DNA of 64,000 nt from Trichodelitschia bisporula (Eukaryota > Ascomycota > Dothideomycetes > Phaeotrichales > Phaeotrichaceae): NCBI GenBank assembly GCA_010356995.1, contig ML996711.1, positions 62,001 to 126,000 of the forward strand, written 5' to 3'. This document shows, one piece after another, positions 23,373-34,817 of the stretch. Within the stretch, counting starts at the first letter, position 1; every line of letters begins with the position of its first letter. Under the pieces are notes generated by a model. That model did no database searches. It saw only the letters and a list, made by a program, of their open reading frames with translations, and was not told the DNA's origin. A program made the translations under genes and the position numbers.

Positions 23373-24532
23373 GGTGCCGATGGAGAATGAGTGGATTGGG
23401 GCGAGGAATCGTGGTAAACTAGGGGTGGCATTCTGACGGTTACTTGTGCATATATAGGGTCTTCAGGCCAGCCTCGCAAGTAACTCGGGATGGAGCGTCG
23501 CTTCGGCCGCGTTATAGAGTACCTAGCGATCTTGGGCGATCCGGGGGTTGATTCCTTCTCAGGGACAGAAATTCCGCTCCACATTAGGTATAGCAACTTG
23601 GGGCAAGACTATGGAGGACTGCCGACGGGGCCATTTAGAAGAGGTGCTGGTGATATGGCCCTACGTGATCCGGATACAGTGCCGAAGACGCACGCAAAGG
23701 ATTCCTCGGGAAGCACACAACCATCTCCAGATCTTCCCGGTGATACACTGGGTTGTCGCTCCTGGGATGTGTCCATAGGCCGCTGTCACTTGCCGGCACA
23801 TATTGCCTGCACTGGCCATAGTAAACGGCCCGTTTTTGGGGTCAAAATACGTTGGAGGTCTTGTTAAGGGGGGGTCACTTTTGTCTGGTTTAAACGAGGC
23901 TCACGACGTGCCCCGGGTAGCCGTGTGCTCGGGCACAAGCGTTGTTCATAGCGGGAAGGGAAATAGCCGAACGCTCATGACTCTGCTGTCGGCACGGGTT
24001 GGATTATATTTCCGCCCGTTTGAATTGGAGACGTCTACAATACTTCCTCAGGTTGCTGCTATTGGCGTTCAGCCGACCTTCGACGTGCGATGTTGACCCG
24101 ATCTTCGGCCAAGCGAGCACCTGATTGGCGCGGAATACACTCCACAGCAGATGACTGCCAATCCGACATCTGCGTGAATTTTGGACGGCAAACGAATGAG
24201 GCGTGGGCTATCAGTATAGGTACGGAAGGAGGAGGTGAAGCACAACAGGAAGATCGTGTAGTCTTGGACATGTTGTTGAGCTGGTCCTGCCGGTCGTACC
24301 GTACCGTACTGTCCTCACCAAGCGGTGCACCCTAAAATTAGTCATCATTCGTCATCGCACTTGCTAAGACTAACAAAAAAGCAAAAAGCCTTCAAGCAAG
24401 CCATCTTTAATGCAAATCTTTCAACACCCCGCAGTTCCTATCATGTCCGCTTCTCTTCACTCTCATCACTCTCATCAATCCCTTCAATCCACCCCTTCTG
24501 GCTCATACTCGAATCCAAATACGAACACGAAC
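23373..24532. other. divergent intergenic region before the permease
   Basis: Promoters of the secreted protein and the permease should lie here. Frames of up to 125 codons are present but overlap and lack motifs. The last 200 bases are C/A/T-rich and probably leader; an in-frame Met at 24410 could extend the permease N-terminus by 41 residues. Confidence 0.35.
23450..23457 (-). promoter_or_regulatory. TATA-like element upstream of the secreted protein gene
   Basis: A TATATA core sits 79 bases upstream of the start codon at 23372, in a suitable position for a regulated fungal promoter. It is the clearest TATA-like match next to any gene in the window. Confidence 0.4.
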
Positions 24533-26686
24533 ATGGCAACCGGCAAAGACAATCCTGCATCGACCCTGACGGCTCGGATGAACCCACTACAGTCAGACTT
24601 CGAAGAGACGGGCAGTGTCGACTCCGATGAGAGATACTTGGTAAGACGATAAAACGACAATGGGTTGATGAGAGACTCGCCATGACCCTACGACGCGTCT
24701 GAGATAGCAGGTAAGTATGGCCTTGCGTCGAACCACGTCCCATGCTCTCCGGAGCTCGACGTCGACAATTTGACTCATGGCTCGCGGGTGCCCCTCGACT
24801 GCTCCTCTTGCAATTGCAACATGCGAATACGAGAGGGCGGTCGTTGCGGCTGAGATTATACCGCAGAACTTGATCGCTATCATGAGCGCGTAAGAAGTGG
24901 CTATGAGAATCAAATCCCCCCCGTTTCCCTTGATCCGTGGCGGAGTGACTGACAATAGGTCAGCAAGCCTTGGGCTACAAGCAAGTAAGTAGCTTGTTCT
25001 CTGCCTGGGTTTACTACGCGTGCTAATTCTAGAGACGCTGCACCGTTCGTGGAGCTTCTTTGAGAGCTTCTCGGCAAGCTTTGGTAGTTCAACTTCGAAG
25101 ATTGTTTATGGCTCTACCTAACCACATCCAGCGGCCTTGTATTTCATCGGCGGTATCCGAGTCACCTTTTCCATCGGCGTTGGTGCTGGCGGCCCTGCCG
25201 CATACTGGTATGGTGGTCCATGGTATCCGATTCACCTTCTTACACCGCAATAGGTCAAGCTATGTCGTCACCTGCATCTTCGTCTTCATAACGGCTGCCG
25301 TTCTCGCCGAAATCTGCTCAGCCTTGCCCGCTGCTGGATCCATCTACTTGTATGTCCCTATTGCTAGTGCAATTGCAGCCCTAACCCCTCCAGCTGGGCG
25401 GCCGAGGCCGGTGGTCGTCGCTTCGGACGCTTGTTTGGCTTCATCGTAGCCTGGTGGGCTTGCACCGCGTGGACGACCTTCCTCGCCTCCAACAGTCAAG
25501 CGGCGGCCAACTTCCTGCTCTCCGAGATTAGCGTGTTCGGCGTGGACTTTCCCACGGATCCCAGTAACATCAAATTCCGTGCCGTCCAATGGATCCTCTC
25601 CGAGGTCTTCCTCTTCATCTCAATCGGGCTGAACTATCTCGACCCCAAGGTCTACAAGCACATCTTCCGCCTCTCAACCGGCATCATCATCCTCGACTTC
25701 CTGCTGAACCTAATCTGGCTCCCCATCGCTGTGTCCAAGACCTACGGCTTTCAACCCGCCAAATTCGTCTTCACCCAGACGTATAACATGACCGGCGCGC
25801 CTCCCGTCTGGAACTGGATGCTGAGCTACTTCGTCACGGCCGGCATTCTCGTCGGTTACGAAGCAAGCGGTCACATCAGCGAGGAAACGCAAAACGCCAG
25901 CCTGACCGCCGCGCGCGGCATCTTTACCTCTGCCGTCGCCTCCGGCCTGCTCGGCTTCCCCGTCGTCATCCTCTTCCTCTTCTGCTCACCCGACCTGGAC
26001 ACGCTGTACGCGCTCAACGCCCCCCAACCCTTCGTCGGGCTTTACGCCATGACCATGGGCCACGGCGGGCAGGTGGTTATGGTAGTCGTGTGCATCTTGG
26101 GGCTCATCATGGTACTTCCCCCCCCCCCTCCTCACCCGGCCTTACTTAACCCAAAAAGAACACCACCGTCGCCGGCGTCGCCTCCTCGCGTCTAATCTGG
26201 GCCGTAGCCCGCGATGGCGTCCTCCCTTTCAGCGGGTGGATCAGCGCCGTATCCGACAAAAAGGAGCCGCGCAACGCCGTCACCGTGATGCTGGCCGTTG
26301 CTGCCCTGCTTCTGTGCACCATCCTGCCTAGCCCAGTGGCGTTTACCTCGCTGGTGAGCGCCGCCGGCGTGCCGACTATCACGTCGTATGCGCTTGTGTG
26401 CTTCGGCCGCGTGTTCTGCACGCCACACAAGTTTAAGAACGCCCGCTGGAGCCTCGGCCGCTGGTCCCGCCCGCTCACGTTCGTTGCACTGATTTGGAAC
26501 CTGTATTTGGCTGGCGTGCTGTTTAGCCCGTTGTTTTTCCCGGTTACGGCTCAGTCGTTCAATTACTCACCCGTCATCTTTGGTGCGATTACCATTTTTG
26601 GCATCCTGAGTTGGTGGCTTACCCCTGAGGATAAGTGGCTGCCGAATGCTAGGCTTGGGAAGGTACATGAGTATGTCGAGGAGTAG
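24533..26686 (+). CDS. amino acid/choline-type permease, APC superfamily
   Basis: Plasma-membrane transporter related to fungal GABA, choline and amino-acid permeases; substrate not predictable. Seven exons (24533-24640, 24964-24984, 25035-25083, 25132-25207, 25254-25349, 25394-26111, 26159-26686) encode 531 residues. A disordered head (MATGKDNPAS...) is followed by QALGYKQ and then HRSWSFFESFSASFAALYFI, the first membrane helix. Family marks are IYFWAAEAGGRRFGRLFGF, YEASGHISEETQNAS (the conserved HxxEE segment) and SSRLIWAVARDGVLPFS. About 12 membrane segments are visible. Exon 2 is only seven codons. Intron 2 needs a GAG acceptor at 25034 to keep frame. Intron 1 is 323 bp, far longer than the others (44-50 bp), and may hide an insertion. 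An 11-base C run begins intron 6. Confidence 0.9.
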
Positions 26687-26938
26687 GCTGAGCTGGAGAC
26701 TGATTGCAGCTCTTGCCAGCTCTGCTTCAGCATACGGAGGATGGATCGAGATATTCCACCACTCTCCTTAACTGTCTCCTTATCTTGCCCCCGCCTCTTC
26801 GGAGGCCTACGTCAACGCCAATAATGTCCCTTCCTTTATTCAAACCACCACAATCCTTCATACATAACAGATAGCATCCGAAATCAAACACATGCTCATT
26901 TCTCATCGTACAATGAGTTTACATCCCGAATACCCCCA

Positions 26939-29325
26939 TCAAACATTGGCATCATCCCCCGTTGCCACGCTCTCATACCGCATACCCCCCCTACTCCTCC
27001 CTCCCCGTCCAACCCGCTCAGGCACATCAAACATAGCCGTATAATCCACCTTCTCCCCGCCCAGCACTGCCTCCCCATTCGTTCTTAGCCCAAACACCGG
27101 CGCCGGATCACACCAAAAGTCATTACAATTCTGGATCCAACCTCTAGAGAACGGGTTCTTCGGCGGTGCGGCCACCGCGCCCGCCGCGCCCCGTCGCCCA
27201 TGCAACGTCGTAGCCAGAAATGTGTCGATACCCAGTGCGCGCTGGAAGTTCGCCCAGCAGCCCCCTCCGCCGCCCTTGCGGTGTGGATGCGCGTGGGCGT
27301 GCGCGGCGCCCGGCGGTGGCTGCTCGGCCGCGGGATCGGGACCGCGGGCGCCAGGGATGAGTTGCGCATCGTCGAGCGAGGTTGCGCCGGACGTGATGAA
27401 AGAGGTGAAAGCCGCATTGGCAGGGGGGAGGTGGTGCGAAGTCATGGCCTCGTAGGTGGTGAGGCCGCGGGTGACTTGCACCAGCTGGACGGTGAGGAGC
27501 ATAGAAACCCAGACGAGTTGGAGGGCGGTCCAGATGGTGAGGACGATGGTGAAGGGGTCGGTGAGGAGGGTGGCGCAGAGATCGGGAGAGAGGAGGGTGC
27601 ATGTTGCATCTTTGGGTTTGGGGAGGGGGGCGAGGTAGGAGAGGGTTAGGAGGAGCCAGAAGACGACGCCGGTTGCCATGGTTAGGACGTAGAGGACGAA
27701 GCGGCGGTGGTTGTTTACGCCGATGCAGTTGTCGACCCAGGGGCAGTGGCTGGTGGGGTGTTAGAAAAGTGTGAGGTGGGGGGGGACTTACTGGTCTTGT
27801 TTGGCGACGCAGCGTTGGCACTTTTTGCAGTGCTTGCTTCGTAGAGGGCGCCGGATCATGCAGGTGACGCAGAAATGGGTCTCGTCGAATAGGCGCTTAT
27901 CCAGCAGCTCTTCGATGATTACCTTCTGCTCGCTCCGACTGCCGGGTTTCGGCACGAAACCGGGGTCTTCGGTCATAGTCCGGAAGTAGAAGTAGGTACA
28001 CAGGCCGAAAAACGCGCCGAAGAGTAGGTTGAGAAACGGGTTCGTGTAGTATGTAGCTGGCCTTCTATTAGCTGCTTCTTAAGGACAATGAGCGAACTTA
28101 CCGGGCAAAACGTGTGTGATCCATCGGACGCCAACCCAGAATAGAGTGCCCGCGAAGACACCGGCCAAAAGAGGCTGCGCAAGTTAGTATGTCGTCGAGG
28201 CTGTGACCCGTGGCTATGAGCACATACCGTCTTATGCAAAGTTTTCATATCGTTGGGCGCCCAGCGCAGGAACCATTGCGATCCCCATTGAAGCCCATAT
28301 ACAACAACAAACGTAAGAGGAACAGCCAGATATACAATAAAGTGGCTCAAAATGTATATGAACCAGAAGCCCACGAAAAAGGGCCAAAGGAAGTATGCAC
28401 GGTGGTAAAATGTTCGTCGGTCCTCGACCAGGAACGCCAGCGGAAACTTCCTCGGGCTGCCGTCTGGGTTGTAGTTGCACTCGGACAGCGATATATGCCA
28501 CTGCCGGGTGGACTTCATCTCCTTTGCCGTGATGGCCGGCGTCTTGCCCTCGTTGTTCTCTGCGAAGCGGTCCGAGCCGTACTCCACCAGCTTGAAGATG
28601 GGGTGCTGCGCGCCCTTGACAAGCGCCCAGTGAAGCGCCGTGAAGCCCTGGTCATCGCGGGCATACACGTTTGCGCCCCACCGCAGCAGCAGGTCCACCA
28701 CCGCGCCATATCCCTTGTAGGCCGCCCACATCAAGCTCGTATGGCCCTGGGCGTCTGCTGTGTCGACGGCTATATCCTGGTGGAGGAGCAGCACAATCTG
28801 GAAGACGTTGCCATCGAGAACGGCCGAATGAAGGAGATTGAAGCCCTGATCGTCGGTGAGGAGCGGGTCCGCTCCATTTTGTAGCAGCAGGTGCACGACG
28901 TAGTAGTGGCACTTCTTCGCCGCCCACAGCACGGGCGTTGCGACCGCCTGGCCGCCCCTCGCATTGACGTCCACACCAGATTTGATCAGGAAGTGACACA
29001 GCGCGTAGTGATTGTTGATCGCAGCCCACTAGAGCGCATTAGCAGCATTCCGGTACAGGCTGGCCAGGCGACGTACATGGAGCGGCGTGATGCCTTCGTC
29101 GTCGGCGTAGCTGACATCGAACTTGCCGGTGTCGAAGAGCTTCTGGATTGCGCCGATCTCGCCCAGACGCGCAAGCTGCATGATGTCTTCCTCCACCGAC
29201 AGTGGCGTCCGAATCGTGTCCAGAGCCTTCATCTCAACTGCCTCTTGTTCCCGCATGCCCTCCTTTCCAACTCTGGGGGCCCCATTCTGGGGAGCGTTCT
29301 CGCCGCGGTCGACGGTGAAGGACAT
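26939..29325 (-). CDS. AKR1: ankyrin-repeat DHHC palmitoyltransferase AKR1
   Basis: Golgi S-acyltransferase that palmitoylates cysteines of membrane-attached proteins and affects endocytosis and pheromone signalling in yeast. Five exons (29325-29077, 29028-28228, 28174-28102, 28056-27792, 27749-26939) give 732 residues. At least five ankyrin repeats fill about 60-260, for example [20 protein letters not shown] and [20 protein letters not shown]. Membrane segments follow, then the cysteine-rich domain [20 protein letters not shown]. The catalytic DHHC is at 462-465. The 42 bp intron 27750-27791 cuts the first His codon of this motif (CA before, C after). The motif is true DHHC rather than the DHYC of budding yeast. 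The cytosolic tail is His/Gly-rich, then acidic. All splice joins restore family sequence. Confidence 0.95.
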
Positions 29326-29843
29326 GATCGCCGGGTGAGTCGCTGTGCGTAAATGATGGCGGCTAGGATGAGTTTAAAGTGTCGGCATGTCGCAGCGATT
29401 CTAGCGCATCGTACATTCGTCCAGGGGAAACTGCTTATGTACGGACAAGTTGAGTAGATTTCCCAGCTGTGGCGCATCGGTCGGGGGTGAAACGCACAGA
29501 CCCGGCAAGGCAGCAATCGCGAATCGCGAGCCGTTCTTGGCCACACGAGACTGGACGATATGATAAGTAAGCACTATTTAGGAAGGGCATTTCAGACACA
29601 GCATTAGAACAGCGGCAAAGAAACAGGCGTCAAGACAGCGAATCAGTCTGTTACATCCGGCCTCCTATCTACAAAGTAGATGCCCTGAAACATCGCTCAG
29701 TCAACTACCCGTACAAGCGATAAAAGTTACGCTCATACACCTGCAGCTCAGGCACAAACCCCGAATTTCGATGCATCCATCCGCCAAACGCCAGCCTTCA
29801 TGAATCTTGCGACCATGACCGTAACCCATCAGAACTAGTACGC
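29326..29843. other. gap between AKR1 and eIF3g
   Basis: It contains the AKR1 promoter and the 3' end of the eIF3g gene, both on the minus strand. I see no coding frame. Confidence 0.4.
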
Positions 29844-30812
29844 TTATGTGGTAGGCTTCTTTGCGAACTCGACGCGAAGAATGAGATGGTGGAAGCCGTC
29901 TAGAGGATGTTAGAATCAGGTAGTACGTATGGCAGCAGGAACACTTACAGCCATCCATCTTCTCACATGCCCGCGCAGCATCGGTCCGGTCCGCGTAGCT
30001 GACGAAGGCGAAACCCTTTGCCCTGCCTGTTTCCCGGTCCTTCGCAAGGAAGACACGCGTGACGTGGCCGAACCGCGTGAACATATCCCGCAGGTCCTGC
30101 TCTTCGGCGAACTCGCTGACGTTGGTAACACGGAGGGTGGCAAGGTCGTCGCGCTCTTGCCCAAACTTGCCGCCGCCCATGCGCTCTCCTGTGACGCCGC
30201 TCTTGCCCCGCAGGTGGGGAGGAACGTAGCTGCTGTTGCTCGGACCAAGCCCGGGTGCCGCAGACTCCTCCTCGGCACCTGTACCAGCCCCAGCTCCAGC
30301 GTTCTCCCCCTCTGGCGCCATGGTGTCCTTGAAGGGACACTTGGAAGTCCAATGCTCGCCACTGCAGATACGGCACTTGATCTTCGCGTCCTTGAGGGTC
30401 GCCTTCTGCTTGTCGATCGGGTTCTTCTCCTCCGACTGGTTGGTCTTCCAGTTGGAGCTGGGCCGGAAAACGATGTTCTCCGCAATGCTGGTGGTGTCGG
30501 ACTGCGGGCCGACGGGCTTGCCCTTCTCCTCGCCGAACTTGGACCAGTGTTTGCGCTCTGCAACGCGGGGGTTGACCACCTGCTTCATGACTGTCTTGCG
30601 GATGCGGCGCGTGGTCTTGACCTTCTTGCCGTTCTCATCGATGCGGTAGGACACGATCGTCTCTGTACCATCCTTGTTCTTGGTGATTTGAGGAGGAGGA
30701 AGGGCGAGGGAATCCTCGTCCTCTTCTTCGGCCCAGTCAGTGCGTCTGGGATTTTGGTTAGCTAGTGAGAATAAAATTTGGAGAGAAGTGCATACCCTGC
30801 AACTTTTGACAT
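29844..30812 (-). CDS. TIF35: translation initiation factor eIF3 subunit g
   Basis: RNA-binding core subunit of eIF3, which acts in scanning and reinitiation on the 40S ribosome. Three exons (30812-30796, 30745-29949, 29899-29844) give 289 residues. Exon 1 has only 17 bases and encodes MSKVAG; the join gives [20 protein letters not shown], the conserved start. The N-terminal half holds the eIF3b/i-binding region ending [20 protein letters not shown]-like knuckle [15 protein letters not shown] is at about 118-132. A single RRM covers about 207-289, with LRVTNVSEF (RNP2) and KGFAFVSYA (RNP1). The last exon supplies [17 protein letters not shown]; retaining the 49 bp intron would replace the final RRM strand with unrelated residues. 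Confidence 0.96.
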
Positions 30813-31219
30813 TTTGTTCAGCAGTGATGTGATGAGGTGGGTGAGTTGGTGGAGGTTGGAGTACTCCGTAGTTTGCGGGGCAGTAAATTCACGGCGCCGC
30901 GAGTGGGATGTGGCGTGGGCAAATCTTCGGCTGCTGCCTGAGAAACCGGGTCCTAAACTGCTACATAAGCGGCGTTTATTAAGCGCTCTAGCCGCATTTG
31001 AAGTTGTGTGCCACTCATTTCACCTACTGTACTTCCTGTACATCACTTGTAAGACATGTTCATTAAGTTTCATGCATTCACTGTGCCCTGCATTATCTAC
31101 GGAGCTCCATCGAGTGCTAAAAATCATCGTGAATCTTCGAAAATCAACGTCAAATCCATGACAACTATTCATACTTAAAGATGTAAGTGAGGTGAGCCGT
31201 CCCCACCGCGCAGTATCTG
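30813..31219. other. eIF3g promoter and Na+ pump 3' flank
   Basis: About 400 bases with the promoter of the minus-strand eIF3g gene. The half next to the pump gene is AT-richer and probably holds its 3' untranslated region. No gene is seen. Confidence 0.4.
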
Positions 31220-34200
31220 TTATTGAGTGGTGTAGCCGGCAGCATCGCCGCCCTCGTCTCTTGCCTTCTCCTCCGTCGGTGAATCACCAATAGGGGTTCC
31301 CACTGATTCCGAGCTTGCTCCCTTTTCTTCCAAGTCGGAAGCTCCTGTCTGCCGCCTCGCAACACGACGATAGTACACTCGCTTAGCCCACTTCCAGCTT
31401 TCACACCCCCCAAAGAAGATGATTGTTTCAATGACCACAATCGCCCATTCCCATGTGATGCCTTGGTGCTTGAATACCTTGTGGTTGATCACGGGAATGT
31501 AGAGTATCGGGAAAACAGTTACGAACCCAGCAACGATAGCCCAGAGCAGGAATGGGTTCCGCCGGCTATCTTCGACCCAGTTGGTGAATACATGCCACCA
31601 GCGGTACCCCGGTCCGCGCGGCTGCTGGCGAAAGAAGGAGCGGCGGAAGTTTACCATTTCCCAGGCCAGGAAGAGCGCAAACCATGTGAGGCAGACGAAG
31701 GTTGTCGCTCGAGCGCGGAACACAAGATCGCACTCGGCTGAATAGGCATCGTTGCAGTTGTGGCCTGTTCAAGTTATTAGCGGACAAATGCAATGTCCAT
31801 GTGGATCAACATACCAAGGTTGCCGTCGCCAAAGCCATACATAACAAGAGAAAACGCAGAAAGGCAAAGGGCCGCCATTAAGACTCCATACACCCCCATG
31901 TCGGCAAGCAGTTCAAAGGAAAAGATACCGGTTTTCAGCTGTCAAGCAATCAGTCTCTTTGTGTCTGACACTGACTAGACCAACTCACATCGTGGGGCGG
32001 ACGATCCATGATATCCGGGGCAGCAACTTCCATTCCAAGACCCATATCCGGCAAGCCACCAGTAGCCTATTGATATCAGCGCTGCCGCTATGATTTCGAT
32101 GGTTGGGGGAAACATACCATGATTACCCAAATGATCTCAACCGGAGAAAGGGGATACACCGACATGCCTTCGTCATCTTTGAAAGCTAACCCAACGAGGA
32201 GAGTTATTGCTTGAGCAATATTTTCGGCCAAAACGTGGAGGACGAATCTCTTGATGTTGTCGAAGATCCGACGGCCTTCCTCAATGGCGTTCAAAATGGA
32301 CGCAAAATTATCATCCGTCAAAACAAGATCCGAAACATCCTTGGCCACGTCACTTCCAGCTTGTCCCTGTTGAAGTCGAAATTAGCAGTTGGTCTTCGTG
32401 GAGGCTGGGTGTCCTACCATTGCAATGCCAACATCCGACTTGACAAGCGAAGGCGAATCGTTCACACCATCACCAGTCATGGCAACAAACCGCTTGCGGC
32501 GATGAAGCGCATCAATCATACGAACCTTGGTCTGCGGCGCACAGCGGGCAATTACATACGGCAAAACAGGCAATTCGTCGACTTCCTTGTCGCTCAGCTT
32601 GTCAAACTGGGCAGCTGTCATTACGAGAGCCTCGGCAATATCACCGCGCAGCTTATTCGTATCCTTCGGTAAGATGCCGACCTGCTTCGCAATGGCACTT
32701 GCAGTCGCCGGATGATCGCCCGTCAGCATATGGACAGTGATGCCAGCGCGGCCACAAGCGGCCACAGCACCCTCAGACTCAGGCCGCGGAGGGTCGTACA
32801 ATCCGATGAGGCCAATGAAGGTTAGGTCTTTCTCAACCTCCGCACGCTCTAGGTTGGTGTAGTCTTCGACATTAGTGCGCGTCCATTCCGCACTGGCAAG
32901 ACACAGCACGCGGAGGCCCTGGCTGGCGAGCATATCAACACTTTGGCTGATAGTTTCTGAGATGTCGTCGGAAATTGGCCCTGCACTGTCGCCCCCGCTC
33001 CCTTGGATGCCGGTGCAAAGCGGCAGAACGCGCTCCACGGCACCTTTGGTGAACACCTTTCTCTTGGTGGACCCGTCGATGTGTTGTTCGTAGACCACGG
33101 ACATGCGTTTGACATCGGAATCAAAGGGGAACTCGACGAGAGGGCGCCATTCTCCTGATTTATTGTCGTCATGTTCACCGACAAGGCGCGTCCGGTTCCA
33201 GTTGAACCGCGAGGCGAACACCTGGATGGCAATCTCAGTAGGATCACCCCGAGTCTGCCACTCGCCTTTGGCGTTTTTCAGCACACGAGCGACATTGGCA
33301 AGGGATGCAATGTTCATAAAGCGCTCCGTGCAAGGCTGTTGGCGGACGTGAGCACCGGAGATGACATCGTCGGCCTCCACCACGGATTGGCTTGCAGATT
33401 TGCTATCCACAGGTGCCCCTGGATGAAAGGTGATTTCCCCCTCGGTCGGGTCGATCGGGTTTGAGCTGCTGCCGACGTGGTACGTTCCGTGGCCAGCGAC
33501 CCAGGCTGCTTTGGCCACCATGCGGCCTTGTGTAAGCGTTCCGGTCTTGTCGGAACAGATGTTCGTCACGGCACCAAGTGCCTCCAGGCTGTCCAGCTTC
33601 CGGACGAGGACATTCCGCTTCGCCATCCGCTTCATCCCGACGGACATGGTGATCGTAAGCACGACGATCAGGCTGGCTGGAATCATGCTCACGCCGGTGG
33701 CAACGGCATAGATGACGACCTCCTGGGCGGACGAGAACTTGTTCGCTGCTTCCACAATCACCGCAAAGATGACTGCGACGAAGAACAGAAAGACCGCCAG
33801 CTGCGACAGCTTCCGATGGAGGGGCGTCCCAACGTTGATCCCAAGAAAATTACCAACGAGATCTCCAGCGGTAAGTGTCCATGCTTCCAGATAGCGGTGC
33901 ACACCGGCTTTTCCCTCTGCGTTGCGCTTCACCGGTCGAACTCTCGAGTCACCTCCCTGGAGTGCCGCAGCGATTTTGCCGATCTCGGTTCTCATGCCCT
34001 GTTGATATGAATACTTGCGAGTCAGGCGGATCGAGCATACTTACGATAGCGATGACGACACCTTTGGCACGACCCTTGCTAACCACCGACGACGAGAAAA
34101 CCATATTGAGGCGGTCTCCAGCACCGGTCTCAGGATCAAAGGTAGACTGAGATTCCTTTGCGACAGGCAGCGATTCGCCAGTAAGTAGAGCTTCGTCCGT

Positions 34201-34817
34201 TTCTAAGTTAACAGCTTCAATGAGCCTAAAAACGTTAGACCATTCCCGACAGAAAGGCTATCTTACCTCAGGTCGGCAGGGATGGAGCTTCCGGTAATTA
34301 TCTCAACGATGTCACCGGGCACCAGTTCCCCGGTCGGAATAACTTTAGACTCTCCATCACGAATCACGCGAGCCGTCGGGGATCCCAAGGCGCGAATGCT
34401 GTTCAATGTCTTTTCCGCGGAAAATTCCTGGTAAAATCCGACGACGATATTGAGGCCGATGACGAAGGCGAGGATTCCACCCTCAATCCACGATTTGATA
34501 ATAAAGCTAGCGACCATAGCCATGATCAAAACCTGATGCGGTTAGTACTGGAGTCCGTGGAAGGTCAAAACTAGAAAGCATACCAGAGTCATAGCATTGG
34601 CAACCTGTCGGAGGAGGATCTTGACAGGTTGGACGCCGGGTCCCTCATCCAACTGATTTGGTCCATAGATGCTCTTGCGGGTCTTTACGGCCTCTTCGGT
34701 CAAGCCGGATTCGGGATCAGTTGAAAGAGCTTGCAGGACATCCTCGGACGAAAGCGAATGGGCGGGCTCCTGGAGATCATATTCAAGAGGCTCTGTGCCC
34801 GTTGACTTCTTTCCCAT
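31220..34817 (-). CDS. ENA-type Na+/Li+ exporting P-type ATPase
   Basis: Type IID plasma-membrane pump that exports Na+, Li+ and sometimes K+ at the cost of ATP, giving salt and alkali tolerance. Eight exons (34817-34584, 34532-34267, 34225-34045, 33998-32418, 32366-32118, 32066-31989, 31938-31815, 31764-31220) give 1085 residues, the normal length. Present are TGES in ALLTGESLPV, the phosphorylation site ICSDKTGTLTQG (D377), and MTGDGVNDSPSLVKSDVGIA in the hinge. Membrane helices IPASLIVVLTITMSVG and AENIAQAITLLVGLAF flank the catalytic loops. The start MGKKSTG is preferred over a Met 24 codons upstream because it leads directly into the conserved N-terminal region (HSLSSEDV). All seven introns are 41-51 bp with canonical sites. 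The C-terminus is short, acidic and Ser-rich. Confidence 0.94.

Noticed and set aside
29929-30765. 278-codon frame antisense to eIF3g
   Set aside because: Mirror of a strongly conserved gene; Leu/Ala/Val-rich composition typical of an antisense shadow.
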